A stretch of DNA of 64,000 bases from Oryzias latipes (lineage: Eukaryota; Chordata; Actinopteri; Beloniformes; Adrianichthyidae): assembly GCF_002234675.1 (NCBI RefSeq), contig NC_019869.2, positions 11,270,015-11,334,014 on the forward strand, read 5' to 3'. A program made the position numbers and the translations under genes. Numbering within the stretch: the first letter of the stretch is position 1; the number at the start of each line of letters is the position of its first letter. Below the pieces are notes generated by a model that saw only the letters and a program-made list of their open reading frames with translations, made no database searches and was not told the DNA's origin. Positions 1-11,739 of this stretch are shown piece by piece.

Positions 1-1176
1 AGAGTCAGTGTTAACAGCAATGCAAAGAGAGTGATGAAAATGCATTTGTACTCAAAAGAAAGGAGGAACAATGGTGATCCCAACTTCAGTTAACTTAACT
101 ACAAAGACTTTTTGCAATAGCAAAGGACACCTTAGAACTTTACAAGAAAATAAAGACCTTTTGCAATAAAATTAAATATTAAAACAAAAAAATATGTTAC
201 AAAAATGTTGCAGGGATTAACCCCTTGACAGTTGAATTTATTTCCTGATATAGTAAAATTCCCTTTTGTTTTTGCTTCATGTATATCAAAGTAACTTTTG
301 AGCAGAAGTGGTTTGGTGTATATTTCCATTGGGTCAAGGGGTAAAATGCAAGAATATTACTGACTATGTTGTATTTTTTAGAAATAATATTGTGCAATAT
401 TTTCACAAAATAATTTTAGAGCAATTTACTAGAGTGATCAGATCACTCTAGTAAATATCAGAATCAAATAAAAAAAACTTTGTAAAATGTCTTATTTTCC
501 CAAATCTTCTTCCCTTTTAAAAAAAAAGGACAACAGTCATAAAACATTCTTTGCCATGGTTCAGAGACAACACACACTTTTGTTTTCTTTTTTATTTAAA
601 TTACCTAAATATTAACTTAAAATGAATAGGTTTTCTAATGATTGATTGATACTTTGAAACATTGGACGTAGAAATTGTAAACATCTTTATCTCTCACTGA
701 GGCAAAATATTTATCTTACACATTATGTTGACTTCTATAAATTTAGTCTGTCACTTTAGTTATTTGATTTCTTTTGTAACTTCAAATTTTAAATTTAAAT
801 AAATTAGAATTTGTTTCTGTTTTTGATTTGTTTGTATTTATAGTTTTTTTTATTATATAAATTGTTCAGTAAAGTTCTTTGCTTCTATTTAAAACCTCTG
901 CTTTTTGATTTATAGCTTCAGTACACCCACTGCTGTCCGATAGCATCTCAGTGTTCAATTTGTTTTTTATTTCTTCTTTCTTTAGTTTTCATTGTCAAAC
1001 ACCAGTACACACACCACCTACAACTGTTATACGTTACACAGATTCCCCCTTGTGCACTTACAGTTTTTAAACATTTAATAATAATTATTCCTGCAGTAAT
1101 TCCTGGATTACTACTGGGAGCAGGTTTAAGAAGGATCCTATGTGCAACTGCATCAGCTTGCTGGTATTATTTCAGC
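1..1176. other. AT-rich intergenic DNA, no gene seen
   Basis: I see no coding exon or RNA gene here. The stretch is strongly A+T rich, with long T and A runs. The only structured element is the palindrome at 424-456, listed separately. Confidence 0.6.
424..456. repeat. Near-perfect palindrome, 16-bp arms
   Basis: The arm ATTTACTAGAGTGATC (424-439) is followed by one A and then by its exact reverse complement (441-456). It could extrude as a cruciform, or it could be the fused ends of a deleted inverted-repeat element. No function is assigned. Confidence 0.8.
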
Positions 1177-1180
1177 TTAA

Positions 1181-1385
1181 CTCTTGTGCTATCTTAGATG
1201 ACCCCACCCTTACTTTGACGTGTTCTCCCTACCATAACAAAAGTGGATAAAGGTGGAAAGATTTCATGTAATCCAAGGACACCAGTGAAGATCACAAATC
1301 ATTGAAGAAAAAAGGTTCAGAGTACTGTCTGGTGGGTCTAGATGACCCAACTCCCAACGTTAAAGTGCCTAGGATAGCACAAGGG
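1181..1385. mobile_element. piggyBac-like MITE with TTAA target duplication
   Basis: This 205-bp non-coding element has terminal inverted repeats: CTCTTGTGCTATC at the left and GATAGCACAAGGG at the right. It is flanked on both sides by TTAA (1177-1180 and 1386-1389). TTAA target duplication and a CCCTTGTG-type end are the hallmarks of piggyBac-derived miniature elements. Internally the arms extend imperfectly, with GATGACCC on one side and GGGTCATC on the other. It carries no transposase, so it would have moved in trans. Confidence 0.75.
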
Positions 1386-1689
1386 TTAATAAACTGTTGC
1401 TTCACAGCCTATTGCTTCACAGCTGGCTTATAATTTTCACATTTTCTTTAGGTTTTCATTAAACTCTAAATGTAGTTTTAAGTATTTTCCTTTTTTACTA
1501 TTGATAACATCTTTGTGATTGTTTTCTTTTTTCTTTTTCTTTTTTTGCACCTGCGTTGACATTTACTAATATATTCTTTTGTTTCCTGTTTCTCTCCCTT
1601 CTCTTTTTGCTGCTCAGCATTTTTTGTCCATCAATTGCATCATATTCTTTGCCTTTTAATAACGGAATTGACAAAAGTATGAAGGACAA

Positions 1690-1860
1690 TAAGGATAACC
1701 ATCAAAGAAATTGATGACCTTTATTCCAATGTTGAAACCAGCTGACAGTGATTGGTCAGAGTCGCTCGGAGTCCCTTTATCTATGGCAATTACTGGCGCC
1801 AAACAGTAGTGAGCTTTTTGTGAGTCCCCACCTTTTCCCACACCTCTACCTCTTGAACGC
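1690..1860. repeat. Dispersed repeat family A, first-part fragment
   Basis: This segment resembles 18270-18390. Both contain TGTTGAAACCAG, then CAGTGATTGGTC, then CTATGGCAA, then AGTGAGCTT in the same order. The family was recognised only by comparison within this window, and its class is unknown. Confidence 0.5.
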
Positions 1861-2679
1861 TGTTTCCATTGACTATGAAAATTGCGCTAATTGGATTTGC
1901 TATGCTGGATGGAAAGGCAGCTAGCTTGGGCCTCCTACATCTTATATATATGTTAACTCTTTTTATCAAGACAACTATAAAAAGATTCTCTAGTTTGATT
2001 CTTGTTTTTATTTTTCCCCTCTTGAACTAATGTGGGTCATAGAGACACGAAAGTAGCGGGGGAAAGTGGCTTTTGTAGTGGGAGTGGAGGTAGTACTGGG
2101 AGAGATTGAATGATCTCATGAACCCAGACATGGACACATGATTACTGATGCTTTTGTAGAGCTCTTTAAAATAATCTATGATTTCTAAACATCCTCCGTG
2201 TCTTCCGTGCATTGTAATGAGATATACACAACAGAAGTTTGAATGTATCTGCTGTAAAGTAGTAGTATTGTATTGTTCACATTGTTCACATCTGTGTTTT
2301 TGAATGACTAATCGTGTGACTTGGTTTGTGTTTATTCTCATAATTAGGATTTAATGGAAACAACGAAATTGTGTTCTTTCGACATTTTTTGAATTTCGAT
2401 AAGGTTTTATGGATATGTATAATGGAAACACAGACTGGATTCAGCTTTCCCTTTATACACTTAATATTGCTGGCTCAAGAGAATTGTACAAGCTGTTGAG
2501 AGAGAACCATTCGAACATTTGAATCTGTGATTGATAATTTTGCATTTGTTAACCTTTATTCTTATTTTTTCTTAGATTTTCCCATGCCAGAGAGACACGG
2601 GAAAAACTCTGTTGCTTTTTAAGAATTGGAAAATAAGAAGAAAAAGACCTTCACAGACAGCATGGATGAAGTCTGCTGC

Positions 2680-3000
2680 CACTGGCTACCCAAAATCTGT
2701 CAATCAAACACCTCAGACATTTGACATAAGACCCTCATGCTTGTGCTGAGGCATCTAATTGGTCAGTTTATAACTTGCATGACTTGCGATAAAGAAAAAT
2801 TATCTTTAAAAAAGTTATGATTAAAAAGAAGATGTTAAGAAGAAAGTATCAGAGCAAGAATGGTCATTCTGACAAATAAAATGACTGAGTAATTACTGTC
2901 TATTTTTCCATAGAAGTCTATGGGATTTTGGCCTCTTGAAACCAAGTAGGTACTTGTGGATTGAGCTGTCCATTTTTCTTACAGTCTATGTTCCTGGTAC
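2680..3000. repeat. Dispersed repeat family A, second-part fragment
   Basis: It resembles 18390-18630. Both contain ATAACTTG, then ATGG(T/C)(C/T)ATTCTGACAAA, then TCTATGGGATTTTGGC(C/T)TCTTGAA in the same order. Together with 1690-1860 it may be one older copy split by an insertion. No coding potential is seen. Confidence 0.5.
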
Positions 3001-3009
3001 AACTCTGTA

Positions 3010-3190
3010 CTTCATCTAGGCTGGGGACTGGCACAGGGAGACCCAGACTTAAGCTCCCTTGAGGCTACATACATAGTGTGAAATGTCTTGCCCGAAGACC
3101 CACAATGGATGAAGCTCATTACGCCCCTTGGGAAATGAACTGTGGTTTCCCATACACCAGTCCTACACGCAGCCAAGTGTGACATTCAGC
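3010..3190 (-). repeat. Dispersed repeat family B, inverted copy
   Basis: Read on the minus strand, this matches the copies at 10895-11150 and 38985-39235. Shared landmarks are the GAGCTTCATCCA block, the CCCAAGTCTGG block and the CCAGTCCCCAGCC block. It looks like a SINE-like, or LINE-tail-derived, non-coding repeat. Confidence 0.5.
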
Positions 3191-3919
3191 AGCTTTAGTA
3201 TAAAAAAATATTGATGACCACAAATAGTTAACATGATGTGACTGTTTTTTGGATTTATAATCAAAGCAAAAGAAATTGCTTAAATTTTTTTTTAGGTTTT
3301 TTAGGTTTCATGTGTTATTAAAAAGCTATAAAAACTAACCTGATGTAACAGGTCTGTGGGGCAAAGTATCTCCCCACACAGAGACAAAGTCTGACATTCA
3401 TCGCTCTCCTTCCAACTGTAGAGAACACACTTTCAGCCATTCATCAGTGTCAGCCTGTCGCCGTCGGTTACAGCCCGGGACCCGTCGCGTCTTCATTACG
3501 GTCCAAATAAATCTGAAATAAAACCACAGATGATTTATTAGCTTCCGATGGCGTCATGCTGGTTAGCATGGTTTGCTGCCATTCTGAGCTAGAGAGACAC
3601 CTCTCAGACATGAGAAGCAAAAATTCAATGTGACAGTGGTGACATTGGTATAATATCAGCCTGTGATCACGAATTCTGCCTGATGGGAGGAAGGGGACAT
3701 CCAGGAGACTAGCAGTGTTGATCGGATTCATGTGACACTGGTCACGGACGGGGAAACAAGGGTGACTTTCATAAAGGGGCAAAAAAAGATTTGCCTATCC
3801 AATAGATGTATGGTATTTTTGTCAACATGGTTTTCTTTAGTCAAACATTTAGATGTTTTGTGGTTCATTCAGGGGTGTTGCTACAATTGTGAAAAAGCTC
3901 AGGTGACGAGGTGCTTTTC

Positions 3920-4510
3920 TTAAAGACCCACTCCAATGAAAATTGTTTTTTGGGTGTTTTTAACAAGTTCTTGTAGCAGTTTTCTAATGATGGAGGACAT
4001 TTATAGTCATGGAAATATATTCAAACTCAAAATCTTTATTCAAATTATTGTAAATTATGAACAGATGAAAAGATGCAATTTGAAAAAGAGCTCACCGTAT
4101 TTGTGATGTGGAAAATATGGTGCTCTATTCTGATGCATCCACTTGCAGACTAACAGTTCCATGTGAGTCTTTGTTTTCCTCATCCAAGCTGTTATCTGGT
4201 TCAAAACTGTATGATTGGATTGCTCCAATATTGCTCGTCAATTTTGTTACACCAGTAAAATTACGCTAAAATATGTGAGGGGCTGTAAGGAGTTTGGAGA
4301 GAGAGTGTAAACAAACGAATGATGTTAAATGGGGGCATACGGTCTTGCCCACAACTCAGAGTCAAATTTCTATGTAATTATTGTGGCTCAGCAGAAACTA
4401 TGTCCTAGAAACCAACACAGTTTTTTTTTTTTGTGGCTAAAAATTGCATAATCATAATTAAAAGACAATGCCTTTAAAATAGCTCAAAAGGTGACGGAGT
4501 GGGTCTTTAA
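3920..4510. mobile_element. 591-bp MITE with 15-bp terminal inverted repeats
   Basis: The element opens with TTAAAGACCCACTCC (3920-3934) and closes with its exact reverse complement (4496-4510). The interior has no transposase ORF. A second, inverted and truncated copy at 6268-6692 shares the end and interior blocks such as GATGCATCC. The end sequence resembles an element I associate with medaka genomic DNA; that is from memory and unverified. The superfamily is unresolved, because TTAA could be a target duplication or part of the repeat. Confidence 0.7.
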
Positions 4511-5945
4511 GTTGGCCCACAGCTGAAAAAGATTGTTAACATTCAAAATTAAATGAATTCTTTTTGATTTTTCTTTTTTCTTTAATGCTGTTCAATATTC
4601 AATTTCAGAAAGCCAAGTCAAACATAGATTGTCAGAATGTCTATGGTAATTCTCCAGTTTGCTTGTTTTAAGCTACAATGATGACTAGTTTTTTTACAAT
4701 GACAGTGTCATTTTTGACTCACCGTCCCTTTTTCAGTTTGTTTCCAATGTTTATTAACTGTCATTTTTAGCAAAACAATACTTTCTGATTGTTTTAATGT
4801 CAGACCTGTATTTTGTGTTGTCTAATCTTTTTAAATTAAAGGCTCTATGTCATGCAACCGCCAACAGGGAGCGAAAGAGAGATCGATTCGTCTTACCTTC
4901 AGATAGGAAAATAACCTGCAAAAATAACTTGAATTTCATAAAAAAGGTGTTCTTAGTGTTGCTGTGGTAATATATATTATCATATATTATAATTGTATAT
5001 ATGGATATAGTTTACTATGAGAGGCTTAAGAAAAGCATGGTATATAGGCCCTTTAAATATTTCTTTCTACTTATTGAAACATACTTAGTCCTTTTAAACT
5101 GGATACACATCAGCATTCTTGGAGGGTTTGTTTATCCTAATCAATTTTCTTATGTTAACCAATTATGTGGAACGCAAATTAATTAATATAGCACAAGCGG
5201 AACAACAGAAAAACTGTGTGGTATCTAAACAGTTTTATTCACTGGTATTTAATGACAAAACGCAAATAAGAAAAGGCAGTAAGCTTTGTCAGCTTTTCAA
5301 GATGCTTTCATCACTGTCTACTTGTGGGTTTGCTCCTTTCACTTCCCAACTTTCCCCTACAGATGATTAGCTGTTAATTAAAAGGATCATTGATCCATTT
5401 GGTGCAGGTTCTTTTGGCCCAATGAACCACTTAGACAATTAAACTAAGCAAACATGTTAATGTCATCAATAAACAGACACATTTTTAAAGAAAACTTTGG
5501 TTGAAATTTATATACATTACATACAGACCACTCATGTTAACTATTAGCATCTACAAGGATAAATATGAACAGGTTGAAAACAGATTTTGGATGTCTCCTA
5601 TTATTTTCTCAACTGCTTCTGTTATAACAGATGGATTTAATGTTTGTCTCTATTATTTTAAAGCATGTAATGCAGTAAATATGACAAATATTAATAGAAT
5701 AAAAAATTAAAAGTGAAAATCATTTATTGTTATCTAAAAGTACTGAAATGTATGAACACCTATAGTGACCATCAATCTTAAATTGTAGTAATATTTCTCT
5801 GGTATTGTTTTTGAACTAGAATGGCTTCCTTATATAAAGTCCCACTCTGATCATCTTTTGATGTATTTTTTAAAGTGTTCCCAGTTGTCTTTCAATTATT
5901 ATTATGTCGATTTAAGCCGAAGTCAAAAAATCTGTGAAGTTTTCT
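4511..5945. other. AT-rich intergenic DNA, no gene seen
   Basis: Short open frames occur, up to 97 codons, but they have no recognisable domain, no codon bias and no splice context. I find no RNA gene or structured repeat. Confidence 0.5.
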
Positions 5946-5949
5946 GGTA

Positions 5950-6262
5950 CATAGTTTCTGCAGAGCTGCACGCTTTGCGCTCTTGCCTCACAGCACGAAG
6001 CCCCCTGGTTCAAGTCCCGGCTGGGGGACCTGAAGCAGAACACCAAATAGGGGACTTTTCTGTGGGGAGTTTGCATGTTCTCCCCGTGCATGAGTGGGTT
6101 TTCTCCAGGGACTCCAGCTTCTTCACTGTGTCCAAAAAACATGCTTCATAGGTTAATTGGTCACTCTAAATTGTCTGTAGGTGTGAATGTGAGAGTGCCT
6201 GGGTGTGTGATTGTGGCCCTGCAACAGACTGGAAAAACGGATTAGAAAATGGATGGATGGAG
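5950..6262 (+). mobile_element. tRNA-headed SINE ending in GGATGGATGG
   Basis: The head resembles a tRNA: CTCTTGCCTCACAGC precedes GGTTCAAGTCCC, a good RNA polymerase III B box. The body has the common teleost blocks GTTTGCATGTTCTCCCC, GTGGGTTTTCTCC and GGTTAATTGGTCACTC. The tail is AATGGATGGATGG (to about 6260). A truncated relative lies at 40276-40505. Its 3' end abuts the broken end of a MITE, so it probably inserted into that element. Confidence 0.7.
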
Positions 6263-6267
6263 TTTCT

Positions 6268-6692
6268 GCAGAACAGCAGCAGTTCCCTTGAAACTTTTGT
6301 TGTGAGCGTGATCGCTTGGTTGTGGCAACCCCGCCCCCACTTCCCCTCCCTATTGGTGACAGCTGTCTGTTTCTCACACCCCCAATCTAACATTACCAGT
6401 GGACAAAAATGACAAGCAATTTGGGAACTTTCCAGTTGTTTACCTGCGGATGCATCAAAATGGGGTGGAGCAGGGAGCTTGTGGCCCACTCAGCATATTT
6501 TCAACGTCACACATATACATTCTTTTTTCGTCTGCTCCTGCTTCACAACGGTTTGAATAAAGAAATACTCAGACCTGTAATTTTAAGCCTATTTTTCTTT
6601 ATATATGTGCTCCATCATCAGAAAAATGCCAGAAGAACATGTTAAAAAGACCCAAAAAACTAATTTTCCATCGGAGTGGGTCTTTGAGTTGA
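6268..6692 (-). mobile_element. Truncated inverted copy of the AAAGACCCACTCC MITE
   Basis: The right end GGAGTGGGTCTTT (about 6675-6687) and the preceding 80 bp are the reverse complement of the left end of the element at 3920. The other terminus is missing where the SINE at 5950-6262 ends. It has diverged from the first copy and carries no transposase. Confidence 0.65.
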
Positions 6693-8520
6693 GATACAAT
6701 AAAAACTCTTCATTCCTCTTTATTTCACTCAAATTTTTGGGGCTATAGATTTAAGATTTTTTTGAAAATGGGCCTTAAAATGAACCATTTGAAAAATAAC
6801 TTACACCTCATTGCCACATCTGTTAGAGAACTAGTGGTATACTCTGAAAATACCCTTCGTTTAATTATTTTTTATTAACATTTTGCAGCATCTTTAACAA
6901 ACTTAAAGTTTTATCATGCTTGCTTTTTTCTATCCTCTATCATGCCAAGGAAAACACAAAAGTTTTTTACTGATTTTAGCTTCAGGCCCAGCCAGGTCTA
7001 TAACCCTGGAAGAGTCCCAACCTGGCTGCTTCAGCCGAGGCCAGTCCAGATGACAGAGCTCCAGCTGACTCCAGGCCAGTTCAGCACGGAAAGGCGCAGC
7101 TGAGACCTGCAGGTATCACACTGTCCTCTTTGTCACTAACCCAATTACACCTGGATCACTCCAGCATGCAACATGAGAGCATAGATGTATGTGGCCACAC
7201 ACATTCATGCAGGCAAAACTTTTATGTGGAAATAAAGAAGTCTTTGAAGTGCAAGTGACAGACAAGGTCAGCTTTCTATAGAAAAACAGGAATCCAGGAT
7301 ATACATATCCTATTTGTCCTTAAGTAAGTTAGAAAAGGCTAATAAAACTAAAATAAAAATAAAGTAAAAATGTGATTTCGACACCTCCAATTTACAATTA
7401 CCTCATTGTTTTGTCTATTTATTATTTTTATGAAAGACTTATTTCATTTATGTCCAGTAGTCAAATATTTTAATGTTTATATGAGTGTCCAATGGCAAAA
7501 ACATGTAATCAAACTACAACTTTTTGCACACAGAATTGTGGTGGATGAACAGAAAAATGAATAGAACAAGAATAAATCGATAGTAATAGTAATGTGCAAT
7601 AAGTGAGTACCCCTCATGTAAGTTGTTCAATTTAATTTAAAGAGCATTTTAATGTCAATGTTTGGAAAGCAGTTGTTGTGGTTTAAGTCATCTAAAGAAG
7701 AAAACACAACTGTGAAAGTGTGCCCTAATGGTGTTTAATGCCTAGACTAATGGCTTCAGCAGGGAATCCTTGCGTCAAGCTTTAGCCCTGGCCAGGGCAG
7801 ATCGCTGGCAGGACCATTTCTCATCTTGATACCACGTGGAGGTGAGAACCGGGGGAATACTTACACACACACACAAGCATGCATACACGTACTCTCTTCT
7901 CACTGGCTTGCACAACTTATGGTTTATTGCTTTTCATTTACTGAACGTTATATTTCATTGATGCATTTTGTTCCTTTATCTTTGCATATTTATTGTGTCA
8001 AATTTAAAAGTGATTTAAATGGAATTTTATTTATTTTTGTTTTTAATGGGTTACTTGAAACCTAACATCAAACTAGCCAGACAAATGTATGTTTCCAAAA
8101 TCTTTCTGATAATGTCAATGTTAAAATACACAAATTTGCAAAACCTATTTTGTAAGCAGGATGATGAGTTTAAAGAGAGAGACTTTGTTTAAATTGTAAA
8201 ATGAACCAGCATTATAGAAGGATTCTCTCTTACCGTTAAGGAAAAATGCTTAAAGCTGCACAATGCACCACATTAATTGTTTCTAAGGACACTTTTACGT
8301 CCCCATGATTTGCATTATTTTCTTCTTAAAACGCAATATATGGTCAGTTTGCTTGTTTGTTTGTTTATTGGGAGGGCATTAACTTTGATTAGTGGTTGCT
8401 TTTCCTTCTGAGGTCCCAGTTAGTGTTGAAATAACAATTGTAACTGATTGCAACTTTTCTTTTTTAAACTTTTGCCCCCAGAGATGTCACTGGTGACACC
8501 TAACTACTTACCCTTTTGAC
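6693..8520. other. Intergenic; possible conserved block at 7730-7845
   Basis: No gene is seen. The segment 7730-7845 is less AT-rich and of higher complexity than its surroundings, including a TAGCCCTGGCCAGGGC stretch with an internal palindrome. It could be a conserved non-coding element, but only a cross-species alignment would show that. A short CA repeat follows near 7862. Confidence 0.35.
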
Positions 8521-8552
8521 ATAACTCTTCAAATTTTCATGCGACCAATGTC

Positions 8553-8663
8553 AATCAGCTGATTCTGACCTGGAAAAAAGCGGCTTTGCACCAAGACACA
8601 TTGCTAATAAAGTGTTTCACGATGGCGCAAAATCCCTTTTGTCCGCAACAGAATCAGCTGATT
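8553..8663. repeat. Inverted repeat around AATCAGCTGATTCTG
   Basis: AATCAGCTGATTCTG (8553-8567) recurs as its reverse complement at 8649-8663. Weaker similarity flanks it (ATTGCGT against GCGACCAAT), and a related block follows near 8730 (CTGAATCTGCTGGAATTGCG). The layout suggests the relic of a short inverted-repeat transposon. Confidence 0.4.
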
Positions 8664-8669
8664 TATGTT

Positions 8670-10055
8670 GATTGCGTGAGAACCTCTGCACTATAAAGTC
8701 TTACATCAGTGCAAGGTTCCTTTTCTCCGCTTCTGAATCTGCTGGAATTGCGTTAATTGCGTAAACAGTCGCAATTATGGTAGGAAAAAATGCCAACACT
8801 GGTTGACAAAAGAAAATGAAAACACACACCCACAAAAATGGAAAAAAACAAAACAAACAAAAACTGCTTTGAGGTACCTAGGAACCAAAGATTAGGACTT
8901 TCTGAAATAATATTTAGTACAGAATACCCACGTTTCGAAAATTTTGATATTTAGAGTTTTGAATGTTAAAGGCAAGTCAACCTAACATGTATTTTTACGA
9001 TTTTTGTACTGATAACTGTCTAATGCAGGAGAGACTGGTGTCAGTGAGTCATTGTTACCATTTTGGTTGATTGTTCTGAAGTATAGAAGACATCTTCTTG
9101 GATTTGGGGTTGCTTATTAAAAGATTTTTCTGACTGAGGTTGACTAGTTTGTGGAATGCAATCTAAAGAGTAGAGGAGAGTCTAAAGGGTAGAACCACAT
9201 TGGAGAATATGAAGAAGTGGAGAGCAGATAAGTGAAAATGGGTTGGTAAGATAAAACACGATGCAGTGGAGCAGAAGGTTCAGAACAGTAAGTTTTGCAC
9301 CAAAGGAGCAACAAGGCCAGAACATAATTGAGAGCCAGGTTGGAAATGGGAGAAAGGCAGGGGGTAGTTGTGTGTATGTGTGGGAGTGAGGACATGTAGG
9401 CTGTTCAGGAGGTATATTGGTGCTGGGCAGTAAGACTAGGGGGTGGGGTTCTGGTTGTCAGTACAGATGCTCTGTGACCGGGTGTCACAACTCGGGCCAG
9501 GAAGCTGAATCCAGCGATTAATCACAGGGCCCCTCCACTTGTAATCAAACAGCCTTTGGTCATGATGTATGAGCCATGTCACAATTACTGACTCACACTC
9601 GCATGCTGGTGTGCACACATTGCGCTCAGAGTTGATCGTGTGCACACAAATTCACAGATGAACAGACGCACAAGGCACCAAAAACAGTCCAGGATTATGG
9701 CTGTCGTCCAGGAGGCCACTGGGGCAGACTTCAAAGACAAAAACATAAACATCGTACAAAGCCAGCACATTATAATCTTAGTCAGCAACACGGGGTTAGC
9801 AGAGGAGAGAATGTCAGCAGACAATGAAAAAAGGAAAAATAAAAAGAATAAGCTGAGTGAATCAGTGGGAGTTCAGAACTAATGAGGACGACAGATATAC
9901 TGAATAAAGGGAGTAGATGAAAGATAGATGGAAAGATTGCAGAACCCAGAAAGACTTGAGGTGGGAGGAAAGGCTAAATGAACAAATAAGGGAAGAGATA
10001 ATGAGTGAGAGAGATGTGGAGAAGGAAGTGAGAGCTGAGGAGAGGATGAAGAGGT
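8670..10055. other. Intergenic DNA, no gene seen
   Basis: No recognisable gene or repeat end is visible. The part 9140-9440 is purine-rich on the plus strand and gives a proline/leucine-rich antisense frame, which I regard as compositional. Confidence 0.45.
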
Positions 10056-10059
10056 GAAT

Positions 10060-10330
10060 CCGTTGGGATGGGATAAAGCTCTCGGTCAGCGGTTTCCACG
10101 GCGATGCCGGACAGGGCAGCTGACAGGATGAATAATTTAGGAAGAGGTGTGTGTGGACATCGATCCCACAATGCACTTTTGCCTGACCACCATCCCAGGC
10201 CCCTGTTCTCAAACAGGCGCACATGCTCTTGAATCCTTTTCAGCAGATCCTCAGATAAGAGCTGACCTCCATCAAGCCTCCACCCTGACAAATGGCTGTT
10301 GTCTGGCACCAACTGTACTGCCTACAGCCA
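10060..10330. other. Candidate conserved non-coding block
   Basis: This is a balanced-composition, non-repetitive island in AT-rich flank. It contains GTTTCCACGGCGATG (an RFX X-box-like sequence), a TGACCT half-site and two CAAAT/AAACAG motifs. The overlapping frames on both strands show no homology that I recognise. Confidence 0.3.
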
Positions 10331-10618
10331 GAATTGGTTTGAATGTGAATGTTAAACCTTTTCATACTTTTATTTAGTTTAGCTTGGTTTCACAAAGCCC
10401 TCTTGAACAGAACAACCCTTTTAAAAAAAGTTATTCAGTTACAACAAACCACAGATTTGTTAGCAGTACTGCAGTGAATCAGGTCTGACCAGCAAGGAAA
10501 ACAACTCCAACTCCAACTCTTCGATATTTATTTGTGTCTCGCCTTTTCAATACACCACATTTACACTTGAGAACTTGTGTAACCTTTTTGTAATTATTTT
10601 TAAATATATAGTGTTCAC

Positions 10619-10653
10619 ACCATTCCCTAACTTTCTCAATGTTAGGGAATGGT
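10619..10653. repeat. Hairpin with 13-bp perfect stem
   Basis: ACCATTCCCTAAC (10619-10631), a nine-base spacer, then GTTAGGGAATGGT (10641-10653). The stem is too short for a microRNA precursor. It is isolated in AT-rich DNA. Confidence 0.75.
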
Positions 10654-10894
10654 CTATGCATTCACATGCAATTAAGCTGTGATCCTTGGTACTTGGTGTA
10701 GCAGGGTTTGTCTTGACATTAATGCTTTGCACAAACTTGATTTGTATACTCCCAAGTTCAGATGACCCAAAAGAAAGAAGACTTTTTGATAAAACAAATG
10801 GGCAAGTTGATCAATACTCACTCTGCCTACCTAAACAGAGTTCCAAAAATGGATGATTGGGTAGAACAAGTAAATAAAGGTATTATGGACTCAG

Positions 10895-11150
10895 TTGGCT
10901 GTATGTAGGACTTGTGCATGGGAAACCAGGGTTGGCTCCCCAGGGGGTGTGATTAGTTTCATCCAGTGTGGGTCCTTCACGCATGGGGATAACTATTTAG
11001 CCACAGGGGCACTCAAGTCTGGGTACCCCCGGTGCTGGTCCCCAGCCCAGGAAGGACTCTCTGTGAAAACCACCTGTGCAAATCAGTGAAAGCTGATTTG
11101 ATGTAGTGACCCCTGAAGGGATATGTCAATAGGTGCATAACAACATTTTG
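10895..11150 (+). repeat. Dispersed repeat family B copy
   Basis: It parallels 38985-39235 along its length. Shared blocks are TTTCATCCAGTGT, AACTAT(T/G)TAGCCAC, CAAGTCTGG, CCAGTCCCCAGCC or a close variant, AAATCAGTGAAAGCTGATT and CTGAAGGGATA. An inverted copy lies at 3010-3190. It is non-coding and probably a SINE or a LINE tail. Confidence 0.6.
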
Positions 11151-11336
11151 GAATCCACTCATCGGCCTGTCCACCTGCCAATCAAAACAATCACATCCCT
11201 AATAATGCACAAATTTTAGTTCTAATAAAAATTAACATATTCAAATTAGGTTTAAAAAAATCCCATAGTTGGCATGAATAGTATATATAGCAATAAACAT
11301 AGATGACAGGTTTGTTTGAACCATTTTTAAGAGTCA

Positions 11337-11735
11337 ATGGGAAATGAGCGACCCCGTCGCAATTTCTGGCAGGCACTCGGCAGTGTTATAGGTTACTCCC
11401 CTCAGTTAATTAACTCACCTGCTCAGCGTCCTATTGAAGTCCAGGTGTGCAGTGTTCATTCTCTTTCTTACCTTCAGCGCTACATTCCTCGCCCCTCCCT
11501 CCTCCCCGGCTTCCACCTGTGGGCTCCGTTAAGGGGGATTTTGTTACCCAAAAGTTTTATGGAAAATTATCTCATGGAATTGAACGGAGAGTTATGCCAA
11601 AACGAGAAAGATGTTAATGCCAACTTAAAGAATGTGAATATTAAGTATGTGGAAATAAATATTTCTTACTGCAAGAGTTGTCTGACAGAAATAACTCTAT
11701 TTTGCAACTTTCATCCAAAGAAAATTAGGAAGTAA
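11337..11735 (+). other. 132-codon open frame, doubtful
   Basis: It starts at an ATG with a moderate context (GTCAATGG) and is the longest non-repeat open frame in the 3' flank. I recognise no domain, signal peptide or membrane segment. The first 70 codons are rich in Pro, Leu and Ser, and the remainder turns Asn/Lys-rich as base composition drops to AT-rich. That break argues for chance, or for a retroelement (LTR-like) fragment joined to unique DNA. No splice partner was identified. Confidence 0.12.
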
Positions 11736-11739
11736 AGCA

